Source of the DNA: Candidatus Koribacter versatilis Ellin345
GTDB taxonomy: Bacteria; Acidobacteriota; Terriglobia; Terriglobales; Acidobacteriaceae
Assembly (NCBI RefSeq): GCF_000014005.1
Contig: NC_008009.1
Span: forward strand, 5,448,501-5,512,500
DNA: 64,000 nucleotides
Reading direction: 5' to 3'
How positions within the stretch are numbered: the first letter of the stretch is position 1; each line of letters begins with the position of its first letter. This document shows positions 1 to 9,308 of this stretch, in pieces. The notes below the pieces were generated by a model, which was given only the letters and a program-made list of their open reading frames with translations, had not been told where the DNA came from and ran no database searches. The position numbers and the translations under genes were made by a program.

Positions 1-1106
1 TGGGCAATGCCTTGGTCTGCCGCATTGAGCAGGATGTACGGCTCGAGCAGTCCGGCGTCGGATATCTTCACCAGTGTTGCGAGCTGCGGGTCAAGCTGTT
101 TGATGTCTTTTTGACTCTTCACCGAGCTTACGACGAGCGAGAGTGCATGATTCTCCTCGCGCAGCGTGTGGCGATACTTCGGCTCGTTCGGAAATTCCTT
201 CTTGAACCTCTCACCTTGCCAAGCCGCGCGGCCGATTCCATATGTCATCCACGCAGCGCTGCCATCGTGCTTCTCGACGCTACCTGAGTTCACCGTAATA
301 TTGATTTTCTTGTCCGATTCCACGTTCACCGAGGCCTGCGGTTGTATCTTGGGAACCGTCAGTTCGTGGCCCTGCGTTTTCATCCACTGGTACAAGTGTT
401 GCCATGGACGATTGTTGTACGGGTCGGCGATCACCGCCTCCATAAACTTTCGTCGCGCTTCGTCTTTCTGGCCCAGGTGGTCGAGTGCATCGCCCCAGTA
501 TCGGTAGGCGGTTTCGGTGTTGGCGTCTATCTCAATCGCTTTCTGGAACCACTGGATGGAGCTGCAGTACTTGCCATCCTTGAAATACACATCTCCAGTG
601 AACAACGCCGCTGCATAATTCTCGGGATCGAGCAGCAGCACCTGGAGATATCCGGCCTTTGCCTCGTTGAGTTCTCCCTTCGCAAAATGCGCTTCGGCGG
701 TTTGCATCAGCCGTTCGATCTCTTTGTTGTCGGAGAACTTTCGCGGGGTGCCGTCTTCCGGGGTCGTTTCTAGCAGGTAGTTGATCATCTCGCTGTTATC
801 GCCGAGTTTTTTGGCCTCCAGCAGGTGCTTGCGCGCAGCAATGCGGTCGGCCTTACGCTGGTCGGCATCGGTTTCCAGAAGCGCTTTGCTGGCGAGCGCA
901 AAACCTAGCGCCTCCAGCACTGCATAATCTTTCGGGTTCTGGTCTGCGAGTTTTTGGAGCTCCGGCAAAGCTGCGAGGAAATTGTTCTGATTGAAGAGCT
1001 CCGTCGCGTGCGCTTTCAGCTTGTCGTACTCCGCCTTGTCCGAAAGGTCCTGCGCAAAAACGCTCGCGCACAACGACAACAAGCACACAGCCCCGATCAA
1101 GCGCAT
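1..1106 (-). CDS. Secreted TPR-repeat protein, 3' end outside window
   Basis: Reading the minus strand from ATG at 1106 gives an uninterrupted frame of 368 codons that leaves the window before any stop. It begins with a signal peptide (MRLIGAVCLLSLCASVFA, then QDLSDK) and is preceded by a good ribosome site (GAGGG about 6 bases before the ATG). The middle carries tetratricopeptide-type helices (AEAHFAKGELNEAKAGYLQ, then DPENYAAALFTGDVYFKDGK and AYRYWGDALDHLGQKDEA). The C-terminal part seen here is not repetitive and I do not recognise it. Export to the periplasm and protein-protein scaffolding are inferred from the signal peptide and repeats. Its partner is unknown. Confidence 0.85.
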   Translation of the reverse strand, partial: MRLIGAVCLLSLCASVFAQDLSDKAEYDKLKAHATELFNQNNFLAALPELQKLADQNPKDYAVLEALGFALASKALLETDADQRKADRIAARKHLLEAKKLGDNSEMINYLLETTPEDGTPRKFSDNKEIERLMQTAEAHFAKGELNEAKAGYLQVLLLDPENYAAALFTGDVYFKDGKYCSSIQWFQKAIEIDANTETAYRYWGDALDHLGQKDEARRKFMEAVIADPYNNRPWQHLYQWMKTQGHELTVPKIQPQASVNVESDKKINITVNSGSVEKHDGSAAWMTYGIGRAAWQGERFKKEFPNEPKYRHTLREENHALSLVVSSVKSQKDIKQLDPQLATLVKISDAGLLEPYILLNAADQGIA

Positions 1107-1230
1107 GGTTTCCCTCTGTGAAATAGACACCCCTCGTCTCGCGAGAGTTCCCGCTCAGAGTAGCTGAATCTATGCCGTAAGACGATGTAGTTCTTAAGAA
1201 GTTATCGAGAGCTGCGCTGCTTTTGGGAAG

Positions 1231-2361
1231 CTATTCTTCGCTCGGCGCTTCGTCGGTCATCAGCCGCTCGTAGTTGCTCTGGATGAAGTTATCGGTCATC
1301 CCAGCGATGTAGTCGCACACCACGCGTGCCCGTGTTTCCTGTTGCGCCTTCTCCTGGTAGCCCGGCGGCAAACTCTCGGGATGGGTCATAAAATGCCCGA
1401 ACAATCCTCCGACAATCAGTTCCGCGTCAATCTTCTCGTTTTGCAATGCTTCGCTGAAATAGAGGTTCTTGTAGAGGAACGCCTTCGACTCCGCGCGCTC
1501 CGCATCCACATCCGGACTGAACGCCGCCAGCCGCTCGGGATAGTTGCGAACATCCTCAACTGTCTTCACGCCGGAGTCTGCGATGCGTTTGCGCGTGTTC
1601 TCAATCAGGTCGGTGACCAGCCGGTCGAAGATCCGCTTCACCGTCTCGTTGAACTTCAGTTTGCGCCGCGCCGTGGGATGCTTCGCCTCCACCTCGCGAT
1701 AGAAGCGCTCGAAGATCGGCACCGTGCGGAGCGCGTCGATGTTCAAGATGCGCGCTTCGAAACCGTCGTCCATGTCGGCGGTGTTGTAGGCGATCTCGTC
1801 GGTCAGGTCGATCAACTGCGCTTCCAGCGGCGGACGGCGATCGAGCAGATACTCCTTCAGTTCCGGATGCTCGCTCTCCTTGTAATCGCGCGAGTGCTTG
1901 ATGATCCCCTCGCGCACTTCGAAGGTGAGATTCAAGCCGCGGAACGCGATGTAGCGCAGCTCGAAATCGTCCACGATGCGCAGCGCGTGCAGATTGTGGT
2001 CGAAGCGCTCGCCGTGCTTGCGCATCGCGGTATCGAGCGCCTTCTCACCGGCATGTCCAAACGGTGGATGCCCAATGTCATGCGCCAGCGCCAACGCCTC
2101 AACGAGGTCAACGTTCAAATCCAGCGCGTTCGCGATCGTACGCGAAATCTGTTGGACTTCAATCGTATGGGTCAGCCGATTGCGAAAGTGGTCGGAATAG
2201 CGGCCGGTAAAGACCTGCGTCTTGTTCTCTAAGCGACGAAAGGCCCGCGCATGAAGCACGCGATCGCGGTCGCGCTGGAAGTCGTTGCGGTAAGCGTGCC
2301 GCGGCTCAGGGATGCGCCGCCCTCGGGATTGTTCAACGTCCACCGCATAGCCGGCAGGCAT
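1231..2361 (-). CDS. dgt: Deoxyguanosinetriphosphate triphosphohydrolase-like protein (HD domain)
   Basis: The 376-residue product is a dGTPase-like HD-domain phosphohydrolase, which in the family cuts dNTPs to deoxynucleoside and tripolyphosphate and so affects dNTP pools. Visible family features are the conserved N-terminal block DRDRVLHARAFRRLENKTQV (31-50), metal-ligand His65 in NRLTHTIEVQ, the HD pair at 94-95 (ALAHDIGHPPFGHAGE) and a later D-E-I-A-Y-N-T-A-D-x-DD motif. The length fits the shorter dGTPase-like group rather than the 505-residue E. coli Dgt. No ribosome site is obvious before 2361, so the exact start is less certain. It lies alone between TPR genes. Confidence 0.93.
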   Translation of the reverse strand: MPAGYAVDVEQSRGRRIPEPRHAYRNDFQRDRDRVLHARAFRRLENKTQVFTGRYSDHFRNRLTHTIEVQQISRTIANALDLNVDLVEALALAHDIGHPPFGHAGEKALDTAMRKHGERFDHNLHALRIVDDFELRYIAFRGLNLTFEVREGIIKHSRDYKESEHPELKEYLLDRRPPLEAQLIDLTDEIAYNTADMDDGFEARILNIDALRTVPIFERFYREVEAKHPTARRKLKFNETVKRIFDRLVTDLIENTRKRIADSGVKTVEDVRNYPERLAAFSPDVDAERAESKAFLYKNLYFSEALQNEKIDAELIVGGLFGHFMTHPESLPPGYQEKAQQETRARVVCDYIAGMTDNFIQSNYERLMTDEAPSEE

Positions 2362-2432
2362 GGGGCGAGTTTAGCACCAATCAAAAAGGCACCGCTTTCG
2401 CGATGCCCTTCTGTCTTCGTGCAGTTTGAACT

Positions 2433-4586
2433 TCACTGCTTCGTGTTAGAAGTCGTCGAGGTCTGCTGTGCCAGCTTGATCTTCGCCGACTCCAGCTTCT
2501 TCTGCACCTTCGCCACATCATCGGCGTCAACTTCTGCCGGCACTGAGTGGTTCCACTGGTCCAGCGCGCGTTCCCACTGCGTGGCCGCCAGCTTCAGGCG
2601 CCCCGTCTTCTGATAAAGATCGCCAAGGTGGTCCTGCACCGTCGGATCGCTGCCGATCTTGTCGGACGCTTTGCGCAGGTTCTCTTCCGCCTGCTCGTAG
2701 TTGCCCATCTTGAAGTAGGCCCAGCCCAGCGAGTCGAGATACGCGCCGTTCTGCGGTTCCATCTGCACGGCCTTGCGCAGCATGCCAAGCGCTTCTTCGA
2801 GGCGCGTGCCGCGGTCGGCCAGCATATAACCCAGGTAGTTCAGCGCGCCGGCGTTCTTCGGATCGGCATTGATGACCTTACGGAAGGCCTCTTCCGCTTG
2901 TTCGAATTTCTTCTCACGCTCGTAGATCGAGCCTTGCACAAACGTGACGTAGTTCCGTTCATCCTGCGTGCCTGCAAGCTTCATCGCCTGCGCGATCGCG
3001 TCTTCCGCTTCGGGATACTTCTTCAACCGCGTGTACATCTGCGCCAGAGACACGTACACTTCGCGGTCATCGGCGGCCTTGCCATTGAGTTGCGACTTCG
3101 CAATACTCAGCGCCTGGTCGGCCTTACCTTCATCCGCCAATTGCGCGGCGAGAACTAGTTGCAGCCCGCGATCTTTGGGAAGTTTCTTTGCGCCTTCCTG
3201 CGCCGCTGCTGTGGCTGACGGCCAATCGCGATTATCGCGATAGGTCTCCACCATCTCCTGGTAAGCACGCGAGGCCGGATCGTCACCGAGCGCGATCATC
3301 CGCCGGAAGGTCTCCACCGCCTGCTGCGGCTTGTTCGCCTCACGATAGATGTTGCCCAGCCGCTCGAGGAAGATCGAACGGTTGCTGCGATCGGCCGAGC
3401 TGTAGGACGCATCCGGCTTATCGGTCTTCGTAAGAAGCTGCTGGATGGTATTGATGGCGTCTTCGTAGCGGCCCTGGCCCTCGTAGATCACCGCCATGTT
3501 GTACGGGATCTCCTGCGAATCCTGCACTAGTGCGGAGGCCTTCTTCAGCGCATCGAGCGCAGCTTCGAACTTGCCGTTGCGGCGGTCGATCTCCGCGATG
3601 TGCTGGTAGCTCTGAGCGTCACTCGGGTCCTGATCAACGATGATCTTGTACTGCTCCAGCGCGGCATCGAGCTGCCCGTCATTCAACAGGTTCTGCGCCA
3701 GCCCGCGGACGGAGTCGAGGTTCTCTTTATCGAGCATCACCGCCTTGCGGTATGCCTCGATCGCCTTCTTGTAATCCTTCTGCTCTTCGTAGGTGTAGCC
3801 CAGAGTCGAATACAGCTTCGCGCTGCGATCGTCGTCGGGAATGTTGCTCAGCACCTCTTGCGCTTTCTTGGTGTCGCCTTCCTGCGTATAGAGGTACGCC
3901 AGCATGGTCACAGCTTCTTCGGAATCCGGCTGGATCTGGACGGCGGTCTTGAATTCCTTCTCGGCCTTGGTCAGGTCGTTGCTGTACGAATACAGGCGAC
4001 CGAGCAGCAGATGGTCTTCCACGCTCGTCGGATCGAGCTTCACGATCTCTTCGTACTGCTCAATCGCCAGCCGCTGCATGTCGCGAGACTGGTTATTGCC
4101 GCTCTGCATGTCGCCCAAAGAACGCAGGTAAATACGCCCGAGCAGGCGGTGCGCATCCACGTTCTTCGGATCGCGCTTCAGGATCTCCTGCGCTTCCAGC
4201 ACCGCGTCGCGAATGCGGCCCGTGCGCCAGTAAAGATCGGCCAGTCCGGCGTTTAAATAGTCCGACGACGGATCGGCGGTGATCGCCGCGCGGTATTCCT
4301 CAATCGCCTTGTTCGCGTACTCGGCGCGGCCGTACGTCGCCACCATTTCCTCGTACATGTGCGCCATCGTGTAGTGGTAGTAGGCGTCAGCGCGATTGGC
4401 TGGTTTCTTGGCGTCGGCTTCCGGATTCGAAGTTGGCTGGGCCGCATTCGGCTTGGCCGGAGCGGTTGGCGTCGGCGCGTCCTGCTTCTGCTGAGCCAAC
4501 AAAGTAGGCCCATTCGGCAGTGCAAGGCTCGCCGTGGCAGACAACAGCAGCACGGCCAAAGTGGACGAGAGAGCTTTTGGGTTCAT
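2433..4586 (-). CDS. Large secreted tetratricopeptide-repeat protein
   Basis: This is a 717-residue protein from the ATG at 4586; an ATG five codons upstream is possible, but starting at MNPKALSSTLAVLLLSATASLA gives a normal signal peptide. After a Gln/Pro/Ala-rich linker (about 30-60) almost the whole chain is TPR helices, with repeated motifs of the type 'DPKNVDAHRLLGRIYLR' and 'PQNGAYLDSLGWAYFKMGNY'. More than a dozen repeats fill residues 65-690. TPR superhelices are scaffolds; in Acidobacteria such exported proteins often have no assigned role. The gene follows the 9018-4788 operon but is separated from it by a terminator at 4725-4757. Confidence 0.88.
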   Translation of the reverse strand: MNPKALSSTLAVLLLSATASLALPNGPTLLAQQKQDAPTPTAPAKPNAAQPTSNPEADAKKPANRADAYYHYTMAHMYEEMVATYGRAEYANKAIEEYRAAITADPSSDYLNAGLADLYWRTGRIRDAVLEAQEILKRDPKNVDAHRLLGRIYLRSLGDMQSGNNQSRDMQRLAIEQYEEIVKLDPTSVEDHLLLGRLYSYSNDLTKAEKEFKTAVQIQPDSEEAVTMLAYLYTQEGDTKKAQEVLSNIPDDDRSAKLYSTLGYTYEEQKDYKKAIEAYRKAVMLDKENLDSVRGLAQNLLNDGQLDAALEQYKIIVDQDPSDAQSYQHIAEIDRRNGKFEAALDALKKASALVQDSQEIPYNMAVIYEGQGRYEDAINTIQQLLTKTDKPDASYSSADRSNRSIFLERLGNIYREANKPQQAVETFRRMIALGDDPASRAYQEMVETYRDNRDWPSATAAAQEGAKKLPKDRGLQLVLAAQLADEGKADQALSIAKSQLNGKAADDREVYVSLAQMYTRLKKYPEAEDAIAQAMKLAGTQDERNYVTFVQGSIYEREKKFEQAEEAFRKVINADPKNAGALNYLGYMLADRGTRLEEALGMLRKAVQMEPQNGAYLDSLGWAYFKMGNYEQAEENLRKASDKIGSDPTVQDHLGDLYQKTGRLKLAATQWERALDQWNHSVPAEVDADDVAKVQKKLESAKIKLAQQTSTTSNTKQ

Positions 4587-4724
4587 GAAAAGACCAGCCA
4601 TTCTACGACTTGGATGCCGGACCCTGACCGGGAGAATCTACTTCATTTTAGCCGGATTCTTCCCATTCAGCGTCTGGCAAAACGTGAACCTCCTCCGGAT
4701 CCCGCTCTGGCTGTCCGGAGAAGC

Positions 4725-4757
4725 AAAAAGGGCGAAACGGCTTGAACCGCTTCGCCC
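4725..4757 (-). terminator. Rho-independent terminator of the 9018-4788 operon
   Basis: On the minus strand GGGCGAAGCGG, loop TTCAAG, CCGTTTCGCCC is followed directly by TTTTTG. The 11-base stem has one G-T pair. It lies about 30 bases after the stop of the 4788-5309 gene and before the TPR gene starting at 4586. Confidence 0.85.
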
Positions 4758-4787
4758 ATTGAATTGGACGCTAAACTATTGAAGAGG

Positions 4788-5309
4788 TTAGAAACTAGGG
4801 ACGGCTTCCAAGTCCCTGATTTTCCAGCTATTTTCGGCAGGCGTCATCAGCACCATGTAATGAATTGTGCCCGGTTCGGTCGCCACCACCTTGTTGCCAT
4901 CGAGCAGCTGCACCTCGACACTCGCCGAGTCCTTCAACTGCAGCGCCGATCCATCATAAGAATAGAAGACCGCCTCGACCTTGTGGCCGTGGTCCACGTA
5001 CTTGCGCCGCAGTCCGTTTTTCTTTTGCTGGTCGATCGCCTGGTTCAGCTTGTCCTGCGCGAAGCCAACGAACGAGGGACTTAGCGCGTCGGCGCGATTG
5101 TTCTCCATCGCCGTCGCCAGGTTCTTCCAGGCTTCTTTGTAGTCGCGCAGCACTGCGGCTTGGGTCGCTTCTTCCACTTGTCGCGGTTGCGTGTTGTCCA
5201 CCGCAAGCTGTACCTGGATGGACGGCGTCGCCGCGAGTACGTGATGCGCGGTGAAAGCCGCACCGATCACGATTGCTGCAATTGAGAGGATCAGAAACAC
5301 TCGACGCAT
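4788..5309 (-). CDS. Exported protein of unknown function (SnoaL/NTF2-like context)
   Basis: The product is 173 residues from ATG 5309, whose A is shared with the TAA stop of the upstream gene (TAATG), so translation is probably coupled. Residues 1-25 form an uncleaved anchor or signal peptide (MRRVFLILSIAAIVIGAAFT, then AHHVLA). The rest is a small mixed alpha/beta domain with YKEAWKNLATAMENNRADALSPSFVGFAQDKL followed by beta-rich VEAVFYSYDGSALQLKDSASVEVQLLDG and a closing W-K-I-R-D-L. That pattern resembles NTF2-like scaffolds, but I cannot assign a family. It is the last gene of a four-gene operon of membrane and secreted proteins. Confidence 0.82.
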   Translation of the reverse strand: MRRVFLILSIAAIVIGAAFTAHHVLAATPSIQVQLAVDNTQPRQVEEATQAAVLRDYKEAWKNLATAMENNRADALSPSFVGFAQDKLNQAIDQQKKNGLRRKYVDHGHKVEAVFYSYDGSALQLKDSASVEVQLLDGNKVVATEPGTIHYMVLMTPAENSWKIRDLEAVPSF

Positions 5310-6148
5310 TACTTCCCTCCCCAATGGATCTCGTTGCCCATCACCACGCCCGACGCCACCGTCAACGTCGTGTTCGGCGTATTCGGCAACTCGGCTTGCG
5401 CAAAGCCCTTCTTGATCCGCGCATCCACCGTGCTCCGCCCGCCGTCACCAACTTCCGTGAAGGTCACGATGGTTCCGTCAGGCACGGCATTGCCGGAACA
5501 GTCTTTAATCGGATCGGTCGTTACGAGAATGCCGTTCTTCGAGGGCTCAGCTTTCATCTTGATATTGCACGGATCAGCTGCCGTCTGCTGCACTACGCGA
5601 CGCACCTGCGTGTTGCCAATCTGCGCGACGAATTGCGCTGCTCCGCTTTTCTTGCCGGAATCCATGCGGACGAAGGCCACACCGTTTTTGCTCGTTTCGG
5701 TGCGCGTCTCGGCCGGCGTACCCGGAACCGCGAGATCGAACTTCACTGGCGTGGGCTGTATTACGAGATTGTTGAATTTGTCGAAGACAAAGGCAGTGCC
5801 ACTGATCACGCCCGGCCTCGTCGTAGGTACGCGCGAAGGACGCGCCAGGAACGCCACGTTCGAGGCTTCATCGGCGACGACAAAAAACGAACCGCTGTTT
5901 TCGCCCGCAACCACGGTGTAGAGTCCGGCGGTGCGCAGTTGATCGCCGGTGATCACGAGTTCGCCGTCGGCCTTGGTCTTGATCGCCGCTGCCGGACCGT
6001 AAATCAACACGGTTCCGCTCACGCCGGAAATCTTCAGTTCCTGCCCGGCAGGCGCGGTCTTCGGCACCTGCAAGCTTTGGGCCTGGGCTGCCGACGCTGC
6101 AAACCAGCAGCCCGCCACTACGAGAATGGAAGTCAGCAGAGTTCGCAT
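5309..6148 (-). CDS. Secreted beta-rich protein with Ig-like (Big_1/invasin-type) domains
   Basis: The ATG at 6148 overlaps the TGA of the upstream gene by one base (TGATG), giving 279 residues. A signal peptide ends near AASAAQAQ (about residue 24). The remainder looks like tandem immunoglobulin-like beta sandwiches: a first domain with SGVSGTVLIYGP and TAGLYTVVAGENSGSFFV, a second with TAFVFDKFNNLVIQPTPVKF, and a third with DCSGNAVPDGTIVTFTEV. The 'G..V..DG..V.F' motifs are typical of bacterial Ig-like group 1 domains. A structural or adhesive role at the envelope is inferred. It sits third in the operon with the GT-C-like membrane protein. Confidence 0.8.
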   Translation of the reverse strand: MRTLLTSILVVAGCWFAASAAQAQSLQVPKTAPAGQELKISGVSGTVLIYGPAAAIKTKADGELVITGDQLRTAGLYTVVAGENSGSFFVVADEASNVAFLARPSRVPTTRPGVISGTAFVFDKFNNLVIQPTPVKFDLAVPGTPAETRTETSKNGVAFVRMDSGKKSGAAQFVAQIGNTQVRRVVQQTAADPCNIKMKAEPSKNGILVTTDPIKDCSGNAVPDGTIVTFTEVGDGGRSTVDARIKKGFAQAELPNTPNTTLTVASGVVMGNEIHWGGK

Positions 6149-7242
6149 CACTGGGTCCTATCGAGGCTGTACTGGTTCACCGTCACGCGGTAGTTCTGGA
6201 CGTTCTTCGCCACGTCCTGTTGCAGGCTAACGCTGAACGGTACCGGCGTCTGCGGCGGCAACGACTGGTCAATGTAGCCGTCGCTCACCCAAACCACTTT
6301 GCCGCTGCCGTCGTAGTAGGTCGCAATCACGTGCGGAATGTTCACCGTCTGGCCGCTCTGGTTGATCAACTCACCCTTCAGTACCGGACGCCCGCGAAGG
6401 TCCTTATCTACCTTTTCGTTCAACACGCCAATCACCGGATCCGCCGACGCGGCTACCAGCATCGAGTTCGGCTGCATGCGCACGCTCTTTACACTCGCGA
6501 GCTTCAGCTTGGGGAAATCAATGCGGAATGGCGAGATTTCCTTCGGCAGCAGCGTATGCGAAACCTTGTCGAAGCTGCTCTCTTCGCCGAGCACGCCGCC
6601 GTCCTTGCCCACCAGCGTAGCGTTCACCGAAACGAATGCCGGCACCGTGTCTTCGTTTTCGATCTCGCCCATCACGATGGTCGCACCTTCGCGCTCAACC
6701 GCGTTCATGCTGATGATGCGCACGCGCGGGGCTTCCACGTTCTGCGCGCCCCAATCGTCATCGGCGCCGCGGGTCACGATGTCCCAGCGCAGATAGTTCA
6801 CCGGAATCACCTGTGGCGGGACCTTGGCCTGCTTCACCACCGGCCAATCCACCTTCCACTTGCCGTTGTCGTTGACAACCTTCAGGTCGCGCGTGTCATA
6901 GACTGCGCCGACAGCGGTGGACCACTCCGTGGTTGCGCGTACCATGGCCTCGTTATCGTTCTGGTTCAGGATGCGCGTATCCACTTTCTGCAGGTTCGAG
7001 TAAGTACGCAGGCTGCCATCGCGGCCGCCAAGGTCTTTCACGAAAGACGGCTCATCGGTATTGCTCGACGCCGCTACGTAGTTGTAGGCGCCCTTGAAAT
7101 CGCGGTTCTTGGCATGGCCGAACAACGCCTGCACCGCGCCGTCGGGCGTAGTCGCTGGAGCGATGTCGCTCGGGTGTACGGTTCCAGCCGCGACCAGGGC
7201 GACGGTCAGAATCACAAGCACAATTGTCAGAATGCGGCTCAT
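6148..7242 (-). CDS. Exported protein with DUF4878-like and FxLYD-like regions
   Basis: The gene encodes 364 residues, starting at the ATG directly after the TAA of the upstream gene with no gap. An N-terminal hydrophobic segment (MSRILTIVLVILTVALVAAG) is a signal or anchor. Residues about 25-140 (PDGAVQALFGHAKNRDFKGAYNY, then VRATTEW, then GKWKVDWP) look like an NTF2/DUF4878-type 'lumazine-binding-like' domain. Two later segments read like FxLYD domains, which describe paired beta sandwiches (MGEIENEDTVPAFVSVNATLVGKDG and KGELINQSGQTVNIPHVIATYYDGSGKVV). The function is unknown; tight coupling says it works with the membrane protein encoded just before it. Confidence 0.82.
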   Translation of the reverse strand: MSRILTIVLVILTVALVAAGTVHPSDIAPATTPDGAVQALFGHAKNRDFKGAYNYVAASSNTDEPSFVKDLGGRDGSLRTYSNLQKVDTRILNQNDNEAMVRATTEWSTAVGAVYDTRDLKVVNDNGKWKVDWPVVKQAKVPPQVIPVNYLRWDIVTRGADDDWGAQNVEAPRVRIISMNAVEREGATIVMGEIENEDTVPAFVSVNATLVGKDGGVLGEESSFDKVSHTLLPKEISPFRIDFPKLKLASVKSVRMQPNSMLVAASADPVIGVLNEKVDKDLRGRPVLKGELINQSGQTVNIPHVIATYYDGSGKVVWVSDGYIDQSLPPQTPVPFSVSLQQDVAKNVQNYRVTVNQYSLDRTQ

Positions 7243-9018
7243 TTACTTGGCCTCCCGCAGAACTACACGCTCTGCCGGCGTGGTCGCCGGGAACGCTACG
7301 GTTTCACCGATCACTCTCCGCTCGGGCAACATCAGGATCGCGAACAGTGCGAACAAACTCACGCCCACCGGCAGAATGCCCCACATCAGTCCCTGAAATT
7401 CCGTCGGCATCAGGTCACCGAAGTCGATCCTCTTTAGCGGTGGAACATCCTCTTTCGTCCAGAGGGTCACGTTGCCGTTGTCGTAGCTCTCGGCCTGCCG
7501 CCACCCGGCGAACGCCAGCAGGGGTTCGTAGTAGCGGTCGCGCACGAAGATGTACTTCAACCCATACTGGTTCGCGTGCTTCAGCACTGCGCGCAACGCT
7601 TCCATACCAGAGGCGCCGAAGTACTTCGAGTTGTAGAGCTGTCCGGCGCCGTACTGTGTTAACTCAGGCAGCACGCGGGCAGAGTTGTAGTCGCCATCCA
7701 CAGTGCTCGCATCCACCTGGCGCGCCACTGCCGCGAAGTCATGGCCGAAGCCCAGCGTGAGATAGCGGAACTTGTTGTGTCCCTCGCGGTTCATGAACGA
7801 CACCACCGAGTCGATCTTGAACGGCGAAGACGTAATCGGATGGAAGACCATCCACGAAACCGCGCTGCCGAAGGTCGCGACCGCCGCGATCCACAAACCG
7901 ATCACCGCCGTGCGCGCATAGCGTTCCAGCAGGATCTGCACCAGGATGCCGACGATCGGCATCGCCATTAATGTCGCCCAGAAAGTAAAGCGCTCGAAGG
8001 TCAGCACTTCAAAAGCACGGCCGAGCAGCCAGTGACCGAGTGGCGTCGTGCCGCCAAGTCCGAGCATCGCGGTGAGCCACCAGCCCACCAGCAGCGGACG
8101 CAGCCTCCTTTCCGTCGCGCCGCGAAGCAGGATGAACGGGAGCGCCAAAATCAGTGCGCCCATCGGGATGATCCAGAAATTCATCCCGCTCATCGGCTTC
8201 AAGATGTAGTTGTCGCGGCTGCCGTGCGGAATCGGCATCTGCGTAATCGGGTTGTGATAGAGCTGAATCAGGTACGGATACAACACGATGCCGACGCCCA
8301 CCGCCATCAGCACGCCGAAGATCACGCCGCGCACGATCACTCCCGCCGCGCTGCGCTCTTCCTCATCATCAGCGTTATCCAGGTTACGGTCCATCACCGA
8401 GAGCATGAAAACCGGGATCGCGAACAATATCGCGCCGAACATCAGCGTCACGTGGTGGGCCGCTGCTGCCGCCAGCGCCAACGCCACGCCCTTTATCAGA
8501 GACAGCATTCGGCCGCGCCGGTTCCACCAATAGAAGTACGGCAATGCGTTCAGCGTCAGCGCCGCGGCTGTCGTGGTCGGCAACTGCCCTGACTGATACA
8601 CCAGCATCGCCAGCGAGCCCAGGAAGATCGACCCGATCGCCGCGTAGCTCGCCTGCACCTCGCTCACCCAGAGTCTCGCGTACCGATATACGCCCACGAC
8701 CAGCAGCACAATCGCGATCCCCTGCACCAGCATGTAGGCCATAGTGATGCCCACAAGGTGCGAGAACAGCGCGATCCACTGGTGCGTAAGTGGCGGATAA
8801 GTCGTCTGCGAGAAGCCGCCGTACCACTTGTCATTCCACGGCGAAAACCAATGGGAGGCATAGTGCGACGCGAAAAACATGTGCGTGTTCGCGTCATACG
8901 TATTCGCCGGCAACTGCATGAGCAGCAGTGGGCCGTGGATCGCAATCGCGAGTAGCACGATGGCGGAAAGCGGAATCGCCCGGCTGGCGGCGGGGAACGC
9001 TGATGGTTTGCTTAACAA
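7243..9018 (-). CDS. Multi-pass membrane protein, GT-C / PTPS-related type
   Basis: This 591-residue protein has about eleven hydrophobic segments between residues 17 and 390 and another near 560. A short loop after the first membrane helix reads LPANTYDANTHMFFASHYA, resembling the first periplasmic loop of GT-C glycosyltransferases that holds the catalytic acid; YGGFSQTTYPPLTHQW is typical of the '6-pyruvoyl-tetrahydropterin synthase-related' membrane family (PF10131). A soluble C-terminal region (about 400-550, RYLTLGFGHDFAAVARQVDA) is periplasmic by prediction. A lipid-linked sugar transferase role is inference. It heads the operon running to 4788 and is divergent from the polysaccharide locus at 9309. 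Confidence 0.82.
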   Translation of the reverse strand: MLSKPSAFPAASRAIPLSAIVLLAIAIHGPLLLMQLPANTYDANTHMFFASHYASHWFSPWNDKWYGGFSQTTYPPLTHQWIALFSHLVGITMAYMLVQGIAIVLLVVGVYRYARLWVSEVQASYAAIGSIFLGSLAMLVYQSGQLPTTTAAALTLNALPYFYWWNRRGRMLSLIKGVALALAAAAAHHVTLMFGAILFAIPVFMLSVMDRNLDNADDEEERSAAGVIVRGVIFGVLMAVGVGIVLYPYLIQLYHNPITQMPIPHGSRDNYILKPMSGMNFWIIPMGALILALPFILLRGATERRLRPLLVGWWLTAMLGLGGTTPLGHWLLGRAFEVLTFERFTFWATLMAMPIVGILVQILLERYARTAVIGLWIAAVATFGSAVSWMVFHPITSSPFKIDSVVSFMNREGHNKFRYLTLGFGHDFAAVARQVDASTVDGDYNSARVLPELTQYGAGQLYNSKYFGASGMEALRAVLKHANQYGLKYIFVRDRYYEPLLAFAGWRQAESYDNGNVTLWTKEDVPPLKRIDFGDLMPTEFQGLMWGILPVGVSLFALFAILMLPERRVIGETVAFPATTPAERVVLREAK

Positions 9019-9308
9019 GGGAACACTCCTGGCGGAAACTACCGAACTTCAATCAGCAGCAGTTTGGATTCCGCTTGTGAGCACATGGTTTTCTGAGTCA
9101 TTTCGTTACAGCACGTACATGACATGTAGCGAAGCGGCATCTATGAGTAGAGCTGCACACCATGTTGGTATCCGGATTCCACCTTGACTCAAAACTGCAC
9201 ATGAGCAGAGTTGCCGAGCAGCAGATTGGGCCGGTTTTCGCATCCGAAGCAGTTGGTAATGAGCTTGCCTCTGAGTTCGTGCCACACCAGCCCTGAACGA
9301 GTGGTCCC
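9019..9308. promoter_or_regulatory. Divergent intergenic region with a 13-base palindrome
   Basis: This 290-base gap separates the minus-strand operon from the polysaccharide locus, so both promoters should be here. I see no convincing sigma-70 box. A perfect short palindrome TACATGACATGTA lies at 9116-9128 and could be an operator for one or both directions. No gene is visible. Confidence 0.4.

Noticed and set aside
853-1086. 77-codon minus-strand frame inside the first TPR gene
   Set aside because: It is a different frame of the real gene that runs from 1106 to the window edge with signal peptide and TPRs.
6220-7437. 405-codon plus-strand frame opposite the secreted-protein operon
   Set aside because: It spans the junction of two real minus-strand genes, is His/Arg-rich and has no plausible fold.
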